Below are positions 1-6,410 of a stretch of 22,458 bases of DNA, in pieces. A program made the position numbers and the translations under genes. Source of the stretch: an uncultured Limosilactobacillus sp. (GTDB lineage: Bacteria; Bacillota; Bacilli; Lactobacillales; Lactobacillaceae). Under the pieces are notes generated by a model that saw only the letters and a program-made list of their open reading frames with translations, had not been told where the DNA came from and made no database searches. Positions within the stretch are counted from its first letter, which is position 1. Every line of letters starts with the position of its first letter. The stretch lies in assembly GCF_934202705.1 (NCBI RefSeq), contig NZ_CAKPYE010000016.1, forward strand, positions 1 through 22,458, read 5' to 3'.

Positions 1-26
1 TGATTACCGCCGTGACAACGATAATT

Positions 27-56
27 AATATACCAGCCACCCTAGGTAATTGTCAA
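27..56 (-). promoter_or_regulatory. Leftward promoter for a gene outside the window
   Basis: Read on the minus strand, a perfect -35 TTGACA (51-56) is followed after 18 nt by TATATT (27-32), with a TG one base upstream of the hexamer (extended -10). It points off the left edge, so the gene it serves is not visible. A perfect 18-bp palindrome lies one base upstream of the -35. Confidence 0.55.
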
Positions 57-57
57 C

Positions 58-75
58 AAAACTTTGCAAAGTTTT
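58..75. repeat. 18-bp perfect palindrome (operator or terminator)
   Basis: AAAACTTTGCAAAGTTTT reads the same on both strands. It sits between the end of the ykuJ-like operon and a leftward promoter. It could be a regulator-binding site immediately upstream of the -35, or a weak AT-rich terminator for the operon. A second inverted repeat, TGTACAT-N7-ATGTACA, lies at 94-114. Confidence 0.6.
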
Positions 76-171
76 TCGACTTTTTCCTAAATCTGTACAT
101 TCTACTTATGTACACTTCTGAAGTTCGAATTACCCGTGTCAACATCTTCGATTTAGACTACTTTATCCGTC

Positions 172-420
172 CTAAAATGAGTGTCGGAAATCATAAAGGC
201 AATCATAAATCTCAATGGCGGCTAAATCCAGATTATCAAATACCAATTCATTTTCTGGATCATAACGATTAACAACAAATTCTCCCGCCAGCTGATCATA
301 AATGACTTTGCAAACCGGTACTCCATACTGCTGAAATTCCCGTACTTGCTTTGGAGAAGATTGGTCAACTACCATCGCATCCAAGCGCCGCAGAATCTTT
401 CCTAGATTAGAATTAATCAC
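172..420 (-). CDS. ykuJ: YkuJ family protein (DUF1797)
   Basis: A small cytosolic protein of 82 aa. The C-terminal stretch FDNLDLAAIEIYDCLYDFR matches the conserved end of Bacillus YkuJ (FDNIDMVSIEIFELL, from memory), and the length fits that roughly 80-aa family. The molecular role of the family is not established. A longer reading from TTG at 456 is possible, but the start chosen is GTG at 418-420, because AGGAGGG stands 9 nt upstream and the protein then begins at the family's usual N-terminus. It is the last cistron of the leftward glycolipid operon, 37 bp after the flippase-like gene. No strong terminator follows; only an AT-rich palindrome at 58-75 is seen. Confidence 0.8.
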   Translation of the reverse strand: MINSNLGKILRRLDAMVVDQSSPKQVREFQQYGVPVCKVIYDQLAGEFVVNRYDPENELVFDNLDLAAIEIYDCLYDFRHSF

Positions 421-457
421 TACCTTTTCCCTCCTAAATAAAAAGAGTTTAGTCAAC

Positions 458-1483
458 CTAAACTCCCATCCGATGTTTAACTTTGTCAGGTTTAACCATT
501 AACGCAAACATGCCAGCAAACATCCCAAAGTAATAAGTGAGGATTCGCCATAGCAACATTGCCAGTACTAATTTACTATGTGAGTTGGTAAAGCTCGTAA
601 ATAAGACCGCAAAACTATATTCTGCACCCCCGGTGCCACCTGGAATTGGAAACAGCGAAATGATCATAAAAATCAGTGTGTGCAGACTCATCGCCATAAT
701 CAGGCTTACCCCATGCACATTTAGCGACAACAAAATAAAATACGGAATAATATAGTAAGCCAATAACTGCAGAATTGTGACTACTGCGACTTTAATTAAC
801 TTACTGTACTCTGACTTCATCTTGATACTTTCTTGATAAAATGAATCAACTTTTTCGTTTAGCGAAGCTTTAATTTCCTGGTACCGCTGTGCCTTCACAA
901 ACCAGTGCACTGGCTTAATAACAATGTTCATCAGCCGTTTCGTAAAATTGTACCAATACATTACCATTAGTAAGGCCACAATCACACTCAGGTGAATAAC
1001 AAAGCCGAAAATTACCAATAGTGACAAAACATGCAGTTTTTCTTCTATGTAGTGAAAGCCAATGAGCAAACTAATAATGAAGTTCACGACAATCATTGAC
1101 TGGAAAACCACAAACTTCATTAATAGTACCGAGCTGGCAATTCCGCCATCCACGCCAGATTGCAGCATCGCCACCAATTGGGCTGGTTGCCCACCAGTAG
1201 AAAACGGTGTGATCCCGTTAAATAATTGTTCGATTAACGGCAAACGAAGTGCATCTTTCCACGTAAAACCCGGATAGCGATCTGCCATAAAAATTTTGAC
1301 GGTGACCCCCTCAAAAATTAAGTATAAACAAATACAAAGCAGCGCCACCGAGAACCAGCCCCAATTCATCGTCGATAAATCTTGACTAATCTCATGTAAA
1401 TTAGTATCTCTTAAAGAATATGCAAAGATGCCACATCCTAACAGTAACATTGCCGTTAGCACTAGCCAATTTTTCCTCGACAT
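458..1483 (-). CDS. Flippase-like / LPG-synthase-TM family membrane protein
   Basis: An integral membrane protein of 341 aa with about eight hydrophobic segments, of the type annotated as 'lysylphosphatidylglycerol synthase transmembrane region' or flippase-like (UPF0104). The hallmark C-terminal segment SLFPIPGGTGGAEYSF is present near residues 270-285. There is no C-terminal soluble aminoacyl-transferase domain, so it is not a full MprF. The ATG at 1481-1483 is preceded by AAAGGAG. Its start lies one base after the stop of the second glycosyltransferase, so it is co-translated with it. By position it resembles the third membrane gene of Listeria lafABC-type operons. I infer a role in moving or modifying glycolipid or lipoteichoic acid precursors, but the substrate is unknown. 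Confidence 0.82.
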   Translation of the reverse strand: MSRKNWLVLTAMLLLGCGIFAYSLRDTNLHEISQDLSTMNWGWFSVALLCICLYLIFEGVTVKIFMADRYPGFTWKDALRLPLIEQLFNGITPFSTGGQPAQLVAMLQSGVDGGIASSVLLMKFVVFQSMIVVNFIISLLIGFHYIEEKLHVLSLLVIFGFVIHLSVIVALLMVMYWYNFTKRLMNIVIKPVHWFVKAQRYQEIKASLNEKVDSFYQESIKMKSEYSKLIKVAVVTILQLLAYYIIPYFILLSLNVHGVSLIMAMSLHTLIFMIISLFPIPGGTGGAEYSFAVLFTSFTNSHSKLVLAMLLWRILTYYFGMFAGMFALMVKPDKVKHRMGV

Positions 1484-1484
1484 C

Positions 1485-2507
1485 CTATTTCTCCTTTGCC
1501 TGGTCGCTGTAAAACTGATACCAAATCTTTGCAAGGTGGTCTTTAGAATACCGTTGGGCTGCCTCATGAGCTTTTTTTCGCAACTGAGCCAGTTCAGCAG
1601 GATGATCCTTCAGCCAGCGTAGCTTTGTTTGCATTGTATCCACATCTGCTGCTGGTGCATAGTAACCTTCAATAATCGAATGATACAGTGACAGGTCGCG
1701 AAGCATCACTGGCGTTCCACAAGAAAACGCTTCTAATACCGACATTGGAAATAGCTCATTATAAGAAGGCAGCAGAAACAAGTCAGCTACATTATTGAGT
1801 TCAGCAATTTCCTGGCGACTCACAATTCCAGGAAACCATAGATTTTTTGGCGGATTATCCACAACCCGCTTCAGCTCTTTATAACCGTCCGTCATCGCAC
1901 CAAACGAAAATCCGCCAGCCCAAATAAACTGAATATCTGGATTTTGTCGGGCCAAACGGATAAAGTCAGGTACGCCTTTGCGCTCTTGAACCTGACCACT
2001 CCCCAGGACAACAAATTGATGATCCGGAATGTTAAATTTAGCTCTGAGTTGACGACGGTTCTCCTCACTCACCGGATAAAAATTGTGGGAGTCCACAAAA
2101 TTTGGAATATACGAAATCTTCGTCCGTGGAATTCCATAGGCAGTTAATTTCGGAATAAACGATGGATTAACTACCACTAAGTGATCCATCCGCTTATAAA
2201 ACGCAATCACATAGTGGTAGAAAATACTTCGCCACGGTTGTGGAATCTTCAAGCTTCCCTCTAACGTTTCTGGTAAAAAATGAACGTAGCCAATTTTTCG
2301 ACCACGTTTTTTGGAAAAAGTTGAAAAATAAAAGGGAAGATCAATCGTATGATAGTGACTAATGTCACTGACCCGCCACTTATTAATCTCAATGTCAAAA
2401 TCATGACTAAATCGCTGCTTAAGCATTTTAACCAACTCAAGGTACGCACTGCCGACCCCTTGGCCCTTTACTTTATCAGCTGACGAATACATTGTGATCT
2501 TTAGCAT
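1485..2507 (-). CDS. lafB: GT4 glycosyltransferase, second glycolipid enzyme (LafB/BgsA-like)
   Basis: A cytosolic, membrane-associated GT-B enzyme of 340 aa. It likely adds the second sugar to monoglycosyl-diacylglycerol, giving the diglycosyl lipid that anchors lipoteichoic acid. The N-terminus MLKITMYSSADKVKGQGVG is typical of this orthologue group. The C-terminal half has the GT4 donor-site region NELFPMSVLEAFSCGTPV with the E-x7-E motif. The ATG at 2505-2507 has AAGGAG upstream and overlaps the stop of the preceding gene by one base (TAATG), indicating coupling. A longer in-frame reading to 2588 has no support, because it would run back into the upstream gene. The sugar transferred (Gal or Glc) cannot be read from sequence. 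Confidence 0.85.
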   Translation of the reverse strand: MLKITMYSSADKVKGQGVGSAYLELVKMLKQRFSHDFDIEINKWRVSDISHYHTIDLPFYFSTFSKKRGRKIGYVHFLPETLEGSLKIPQPWRSIFYHYVIAFYKRMDHLVVVNPSFIPKLTAYGIPRTKISYIPNFVDSHNFYPVSEENRRQLRAKFNIPDHQFVVLGSGQVQERKGVPDFIRLARQNPDIQFIWAGGFSFGAMTDGYKELKRVVDNPPKNLWFPGIVSRQEIAELNNVADLFLLPSYNELFPMSVLEAFSCGTPVMLRDLSLYHSIIEGYYAPAADVDTMQTKLRWLKDHPAELAQLRKKAHEAAQRYSKDHLAKIWYQFYSDQAKEK

Positions 2508-3721
2508 TAGAGTCTCCTTGAATGATGAAATAAGCGCCGTCGCTGCTGTTGTTTCAGAACCTGTTCTTGATCCAAACGGTGCTGACACTCTTCATAAAAG
2601 TCAATTACCCGCTTTCCGAACACCTCTGCGGAAATATCATGCAGCTTTTGCTGACGCTTGGTAACGGCTTCTGCTCGCGGGGGATTATTTAAATAATTCA
2701 ATACCCCTTTCACAAACTCCGCGCGTCGTTGAAAGCTAACGCCAATTCCCGGGTCATCAATTAGTTGATCCGTATATTCACTCCGCCGAACAACAATCGG
2801 TAAATCCGAAGCTAATGCCTCATCATACGTTAAGCCCTGCGATTCAGAATCGGACGCTGAGACAAAAACATCCGCCATTTGATAATAATGATGAACTTGG
2901 TCATTATTAATTTGGCCCGCAAAAGTAACATGTTTAGCCAGATGCATTTCGCGTACCTGCCGTTCTAATGCCGTCCGTGCCGGACCATCACCAACGATCA
3001 GGAGTTGAGCTGTCGGTACCTGTTCGATAATATCTGGCATTGAATTAATCAATTCCTGAATGTTTTTTTCAAACGCCAATCGACTTAATGAAAGCATGAC
3101 TGGAGTATCAGCCTGAAAACCATACTTCTGCCGAATAGCCAATTTCTGCTCTGCCGTATCGCGAAGTTTATACACGCGCAGATTAACTCCCGTGGGGATT
3201 ACCCGAATTGGCGATTCAACATGATAGCTTTCTAAAGTATCAAGGACCCGTGCGCTGGGAGCGATCACACCAGACATGTTTTTCAGGTACAGGTGGGCCA
3301 AATATGCGACATCCTTAGGTTTTAAGATTCGACCATTCGCAATGTAATGAAGATAGTCCTGGTACATTGTGTGATAGGTATGCAGGCAAGGAATTCCCAT
3401 TTCTTTCGCCACCATTTTACCCATGACCCCGAGTGAAAACTCAGTTTGATTATGAATAATATCTAGTTGTAACTTGCGTGCAATCCGGAGAGCTTTAAAC
3501 CAACCGCTAAACGCAATCCGCCGATCCTTAAAGGAAACAAACGGCACACTCGCAAACCGGTAAATGCCATCCTGCGGACTATCTGTCGCCCGCGGATCTG
3601 ACGAAGTAAAAATATAAACCTGGTGTCCCTGAGCAATGAGCTCATCCCGCAGGGTTTTGATTGAAGTCGCCACGCCGCTTACTTGTGGAAAATATGTATC
3701 TGTAAACAGTCCGATTCTCAA
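2507..3721 (-). CDS. lafA: GT4 glycosyltransferase, 1,2-diacylglycerol 3-glucosyltransferase type (LafA/BgsB-like)
   Basis: A GT-B glycosyltransferase of 404 aa expected to transfer glucose from UDP-glucose to diacylglycerol, the first step of glycolipid anchor synthesis. The N-terminal RIGLFTDTYFPQVSGVATSI is highly characteristic. The acceptor-region HTYHTMYQDYLHY and the C-terminal donor motif SESQGLTYDEALASDLP (E-x7-E) are visible. The start is an unusual TTG (3719-3721) with AAAGGAG 8 nt upstream; this places the protein start exactly at the family N-terminus. The alternative start at 3763 would add 14 residues not seen in the family. It is the first gene of a four-gene leftward operon. 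The glucose specificity is inferred from homologues. Confidence 0.86.
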   Translation of the reverse strand: MRIGLFTDTYFPQVSGVATSIKTLRDELIAQGHQVYIFTSSDPRATDSPQDGIYRFASVPFVSFKDRRIAFSGWFKALRIARKLQLDIIHNQTEFSLGVMGKMVAKEMGIPCLHTYHTMYQDYLHYIANGRILKPKDVAYLAHLYLKNMSGVIAPSARVLDTLESYHVESPIRVIPTGVNLRVYKLRDTAEQKLAIRQKYGFQADTPVMLSLSRLAFEKNIQELINSMPDIIEQVPTAQLLIVGDGPARTALERQVREMHLAKHVTFAGQINNDQVHHYYQMADVFVSASDSESQGLTYDEALASDLPIVVRRSEYTDQLIDDPGIGVSFQRRAEFVKGVLNYLNNPPRAEAVTKRQQKLHDISAEVFGKRVIDFYEECQHRLDQEQVLKQQQRRRLFHHSRRL

Positions 3722-3772
3722 ACGACATTCTCCTTTTTCAGCGTTAATAACACTTAATGACACATTCTAATC

Positions 3773-3801
3773 ATTTTAAACTCTCTCTGGATTTGTCGCA
3801 A
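3773..3801 (-). promoter_or_regulatory. Promoter of the glycolipid operon
   Basis: On the minus strand, TTGCGA (3796-3801) is followed after 17 nt by TAAAAT (3773-3778), about 52 bp upstream of the TTG start of the first glycosyltransferase and just downstream of the pts terminator. The -35 matches consensus at 4 of 6 positions and the -10 at 5 of 6. Confidence 0.5.
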
Positions 3802-3804
3802 GTC

Positions 3805-3842
3805 AAAACCGCATTAGCGACCTGCTCGTTCACTAATGCGGC
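3805..3842 (-). terminator. Rho-independent terminator of ptsHI
   Basis: A perfect 9-bp stem, CCGCATTAG (3809-3817) with CTAATGCGG (3833-3841), starts 14 bp after the ptsI stop. On the minus strand it is followed by TTTTG. It separates the pts operon from the glycolipid operon. Confidence 0.85.
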
Positions 3843-3855
3843 TCTTTATTTGTTT

Positions 3856-5580
3856 CTAATCTGTTTGATAAAGTTCTGGCAAAGAACGCTTAACTAATTG
3901 TTCAACCTGATCAGCGTTTGTTAAATCCAACGCTTGATGTAACAGCGGCTGTAACTGGCGGACGGACAAACCGCTAATCAAATGACGTAATGGCAAAATA
4001 TGATCACCTGGTACCGAAAACTCGTCTAAATCCATTGCTAGTAATAGCGGTTCGGCAACGTGCATTGCTGCCATACTGCCACATAGGCTGACCCATTTGC
4101 CTTCATTATGGGCCTGGCGGATCACGTGCAAGACCGACCGCAGCATTGCCGGATGAAGAGTCTGGTATAACGGCGTCACCTTGTCATTAGTCCGATCAGC
4201 CGCAAATAAATACTGCGCCAAATCATTGGAACCAATACTAAAGAAATCGGCATATTTGGCAAATTGGTTAATCATCGTGACGGCAGCCGGAGTTTCCACC
4301 ATCATCCCAACTGGAACGTTGGCCGGAATTTTAACCCCGGTTGCGGTCAATTGCTGACGCTCCTCATCTACCATCGCCCGGGCGGCGCGAAATTCTGCCA
4401 ATGTGGTTACCATTGGAAACATAATTGCAATTTTTCCATAGGTTGCTGCTCGCAAAAGTGCGCGGACTTGCGGTCGTAATAATTCGGGGTGAGCTAATCC
4501 CAACCGAATGCCACGCAAACCAAGTGCTGGGTTATCGCCCTCATCATAATTTGTATTCTGAACTAGCTTGTCACTGCCAATGTCCAATGTCCGAACGACA
4601 ATCAATCGTTCCGGCATCGCAGTCGCAACTTTTTTATAGATGGCAAATTGCGCATCTTCGCTGGCAAGTTTAGCATCTTCCATCACCATGAATTCGGTCC
4701 GAAAGAGTCCAACCCCTTCTGCACCGCTATGCACAATTGAATTGATCTCATCGGGGAGTGACATGTTAGCGGCAATTCGGATTCGCTGACCGTCGGTACT
4801 CCGCGTTTCCTGATGCTTTAATTTACCTAACGCCTGGTGCTCACGAGCATACTGACCAGCCATTTTTTGATACTGATCAATTTCTTGCGGAGATGGTTGC
4901 AAAATGACCTTCCCATGGATCCCATCAACAATCGCGACCATGTCATTATGGGCATATTTAGTAACATGATGGGTTGCAACCACACTCGGAATCGCCAACT
5001 CTTCTGATAACAGTGAAAAGTGCGATGTGGCACCACCTGCATCAGTAACCAGGGCCGCCACTAATTGACGATCCAAGCGGACCACCTGGGTCGGACTGAT
5101 GGAATGGGCAATCACGACTGCTCGATGATCCAAGTTAGCAACATCCGGAATCGGCTGCTGTAATAACTTACTCAATAACCGTTGGCTCAGGTCGTGAATA
5201 ACACCAACCCAAAACGGACTACTGACGGCAATCGTCGAGAGTTTTTGCAGCCGTTCTGCTAACCGTTCCACTGTCCACTCCGCTGTCCATTGGTTTTCCA
5301 TTAGCATGTCGATTGCTAATTGTTGGATCGCACGATCATTTAAAACTGTCTGCAGGGTTTCAATCGTCATAATCGGCCGGCCCAATTCCTGTTCGGCTTG
5401 CTGACCAATTTGATTCAAGTCTTGACTAACTAAAGAAAAAGAACCACGAAGCCGCTGTGCTTCATGATTCTCATCATCCGCAACCTCGTGCGGTGCGGTC
5501 AGACTGGATGCCCCCATGACATAGACCGGTGCGATGGTAATGCCACCGCCAGCAGCAATGCCGTTGAGTGTCCGGGACAT
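3856..5580 (-). CDS. ptsI: PTS enzyme I (phosphoenolpyruvate-protein phosphotransferase)
   Basis: A cytosolic enzyme I of 574 aa, the usual length. It autophosphorylates from phosphoenolpyruvate and passes the phosphate to HPr, the first step for all PTS sugars. The active histidine is His187, in GGATSHFSLL. The C-terminal PEP-binding barrel shows GLFRTEFM, IMFPMV, GMMVETPAA and FFSIGSNDLAQY, plus the catalytic cysteine in SLCGSM. The ATG at 5578-5580 lies 2 bp after the ptsH stop; its ribosome site (AAGGAAGG or AAGGA) is inside the end of ptsH. It is co-transcribed with ptsH and ends at a strong hairpin. All key residues are present. Confidence 0.97.
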   Translation of the reverse strand: MSRTLNGIAAGGGITIAPVYVMGASSLTAPHEVADDENHEAQRLRGSFSLVSQDLNQIGQQAEQELGRPIMTIETLQTVLNDRAIQQLAIDMLMENQWTAEWTVERLAERLQKLSTIAVSSPFWVGVIHDLSQRLLSKLLQQPIPDVANLDHRAVVIAHSISPTQVVRLDRQLVAALVTDAGGATSHFSLLSEELAIPSVVATHHVTKYAHNDMVAIVDGIHGKVILQPSPQEIDQYQKMAGQYAREHQALGKLKHQETRSTDGQRIRIAANMSLPDEINSIVHSGAEGVGLFRTEFMVMEDAKLASEDAQFAIYKKVATAMPERLIVVRTLDIGSDKLVQNTNYDEGDNPALGLRGIRLGLAHPELLRPQVRALLRAATYGKIAIMFPMVTTLAEFRAARAMVDEERQQLTATGVKIPANVPVGMMVETPAAVTMINQFAKYADFFSIGSNDLAQYLFAADRTNDKVTPLYQTLHPAMLRSVLHVIRQAHNEGKWVSLCGSMAAMHVAEPLLLAMDLDEFSVPGDHILPLRHLISGLSVRQLQPLLHQALDLTNADQVEQLVKRSLPELYQTD

Positions 5581-5582
5581 AA

Positions 5583-5849
5583 TTAGTCAGCCAGTCCTTC
5601 CTTCTTCATGGTGTCTTCAATTGCAGCAATGGCGTCCTTTTCGTCGTCACCTTCTGCAGAAATTGTTACTTCTGCGTTTTGGCCAACCCCAAGGGACATT
5701 ACACCCATGATGGACTTCAAGTTAACGCTCTTGCCGTTGTAAGTTAAGGTAATGTCTGAAGTAAACTTAGAAGCAGTTTGAACTAAAATCGTTGCAGGAC
5801 GTGCGTGGATCCCAGTTTCAGCAGTAACAGTAAAATCACGTTTTTCCAT
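5583..5849 (-). CDS. ptsH: Phosphocarrier protein HPr
   Basis: An 88-aa HPr. It takes phosphate from enzyme I on His15 (GIHARPA) and hands it to sugar-specific EIIA proteins. Ser46 (NLKSIMGVMSLG) is the regulatory site phosphorylated by HPr kinase in Firmicutes; HPr-Ser-P then acts with CcpA in catabolite repression. Numbering from the ATG at 5847-5849 puts both residues exactly at 15 and 46, which fixes the start; AAGGAG lies about 10 nt upstream. An upstream in-frame extension to 5894 is not coding-like. It is the first gene of ptsHI. Confidence 0.97.
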   Translation of the reverse strand: MEKRDFTVTAETGIHARPATILVQTASKFTSDITLTYNGKSVNLKSIMGVMSLGVGQNAEVTISAEGDDEKDAIAAIEDTMKKEGLAD

Positions 5850-5889
5850 TATAATCATTCTCCTTAGAACAATAATTGTTAAGCAGCAC

Positions 5890-5940
5890 ATCAAGCGCTT
5901 TACTTTGTTTTATTATAGCGATTGTAAGCGGTAAATACAA
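5890..5940 (-). promoter_or_regulatory. ptsHI promoter with cre-like sequences
   Basis: On the minus strand, -35 TTGTAT (5935-5940) and a perfect -10 TATAAT (5912-5917) are 17 nt apart. The spacer holds TGTAAGCGGTAAAT (5923-5936, plus strand), 12 of 14 matches to the cre consensus TGWAANCGNTNWCA. A second AAGCGCTTT core (about 5893-5901) lies just past the expected transcript start. CcpA control is plausible but inferred. Confidence 0.6.
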
Positions 5941-5948
5941 GCGAAATA

Positions 5949-6146
5949 TTAAGAGGCACTCTGCTTCTCAATTAAATGATAGTGAATTTCTCCTCCATGT
6001 TTGGCATCGCCCTCAATTTGGGAACGGTACTGATAAGTCTGAAAAACATTTTGAAAATCCATAAATTCTTCTGGCTTAATCACCAGTTCTTTAATCGTTC
6101 CTGAATGCAGTTCCTCCAATTTTGCTTGGTAGTCATTTTCAGTCAC
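5949..6146 (-). CDS. Small hypothetical protein
   Basis: A 65-aa acidic soluble protein with no signal peptide or membrane segment; I do not recognise its family. The start is GTG (6144-6146) with GGAGGGG about 9 nt upstream; an overlapping ATG reads only three codons before a stop. It ends 9 bp before the -35 of the ptsHI promoter. It is divergent from clpE across 264 bp, and its own promoter lies next to a CIRCE-like element, so it may be heat-inducible. Good ribosome site, own promoter and native-looking codon use support a real gene. Confidence 0.6.
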   Translation of the reverse strand: MTENDYQAKLEELHSGTIKELVIKPEEFMDFQNVFQTYQYRSQIEGDAKHGGEIHYHLIEKQSAS

Positions 6147-6172
6147 TCTTTCATCCCCTCCACTCGGTTTCT

Positions 6173-6200
6173 ACTATATTATACATGATTCATGCGTCAA
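6173..6200 (-). promoter_or_regulatory. Promoter of the 65-aa gene
   Basis: On the minus strand, TTGACG (6195-6200) is followed by TATAGT (6173-6178) at 16 nt. A perfect TATAAT at 6178-6183 overlaps and is an alternative -10. The CIRCE-like element begins 2 bp upstream of this -35. Confidence 0.45.
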
Positions 6201-6202
6201 TT

Positions 6203-6229
6203 TTAGCAATCATTTCAGAAGAGTGCTAA
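6203..6229. promoter_or_regulatory. CIRCE-like element (HrcA operator)
   Basis: TTAGCAATC, nine bases, then GAGTGCTAA. The known CIRCE is TTAGCACTC-N9-GAGTGCTAA, so 17 of 18 arm positions match and the spacer is exactly 9. It abuts the -35 of the divergent small gene and lies about 88 bp upstream of the clpE -35. HrcA binding is inferred. Confidence 0.75.
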
Positions 6230-6316
6230 AATTTATTTAGGGTCTGCACTGTTCAAAACGCGTTCAGCACCGTCATGACAACATTTGTTACCATTTCGGT
6301 TAAACAGCGCTAACCC

Positions 6317-6344
6317 TTGCTTTCTAAAAAAAAGTAAGTATAAT
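6317..6344 (+). promoter_or_regulatory. clpE promoter
   Basis: TTGCTT (6317-6322), 16 nt, then a perfect TATAAT (6339-6344). The CtsR box begins 10 bp downstream, over the expected transcript start. Confidence 0.65.
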
Positions 6345-6354
6345 GATAACCAAT

Positions 6355-6371
6355 AGTCAAGAAAGGTCAAA
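6355..6371 (+). promoter_or_regulatory. CtsR heptad box
   Basis: AGTCAAGAAAGGTCAAA is a near-perfect direct-repeat CtsR operator (consensus GGTCAAANANGGTCAAA). Its position just after the -10 of clpE fits repression of the chaperone gene. Confidence 0.85.
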
Positions 6372-6410
6372 CTTTTTTGATGATTAAGTTAAGGAGGTAT
6401 TTTTTCGACA

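Noticed and set aside
12..272. Rightward 86-codon ORF at the left edge
   Set aside because: No ribosome site. It runs antisense into the ykuJ-like gene and across a leftward promoter and palindromes, so it is chance.
458..1483. Complete MprF lysylphosphatidylglycerol synthase
   Set aside because: Only the membrane part is present; the soluble aminoacyl-transfer domain is absent and the following gene is unrelated.
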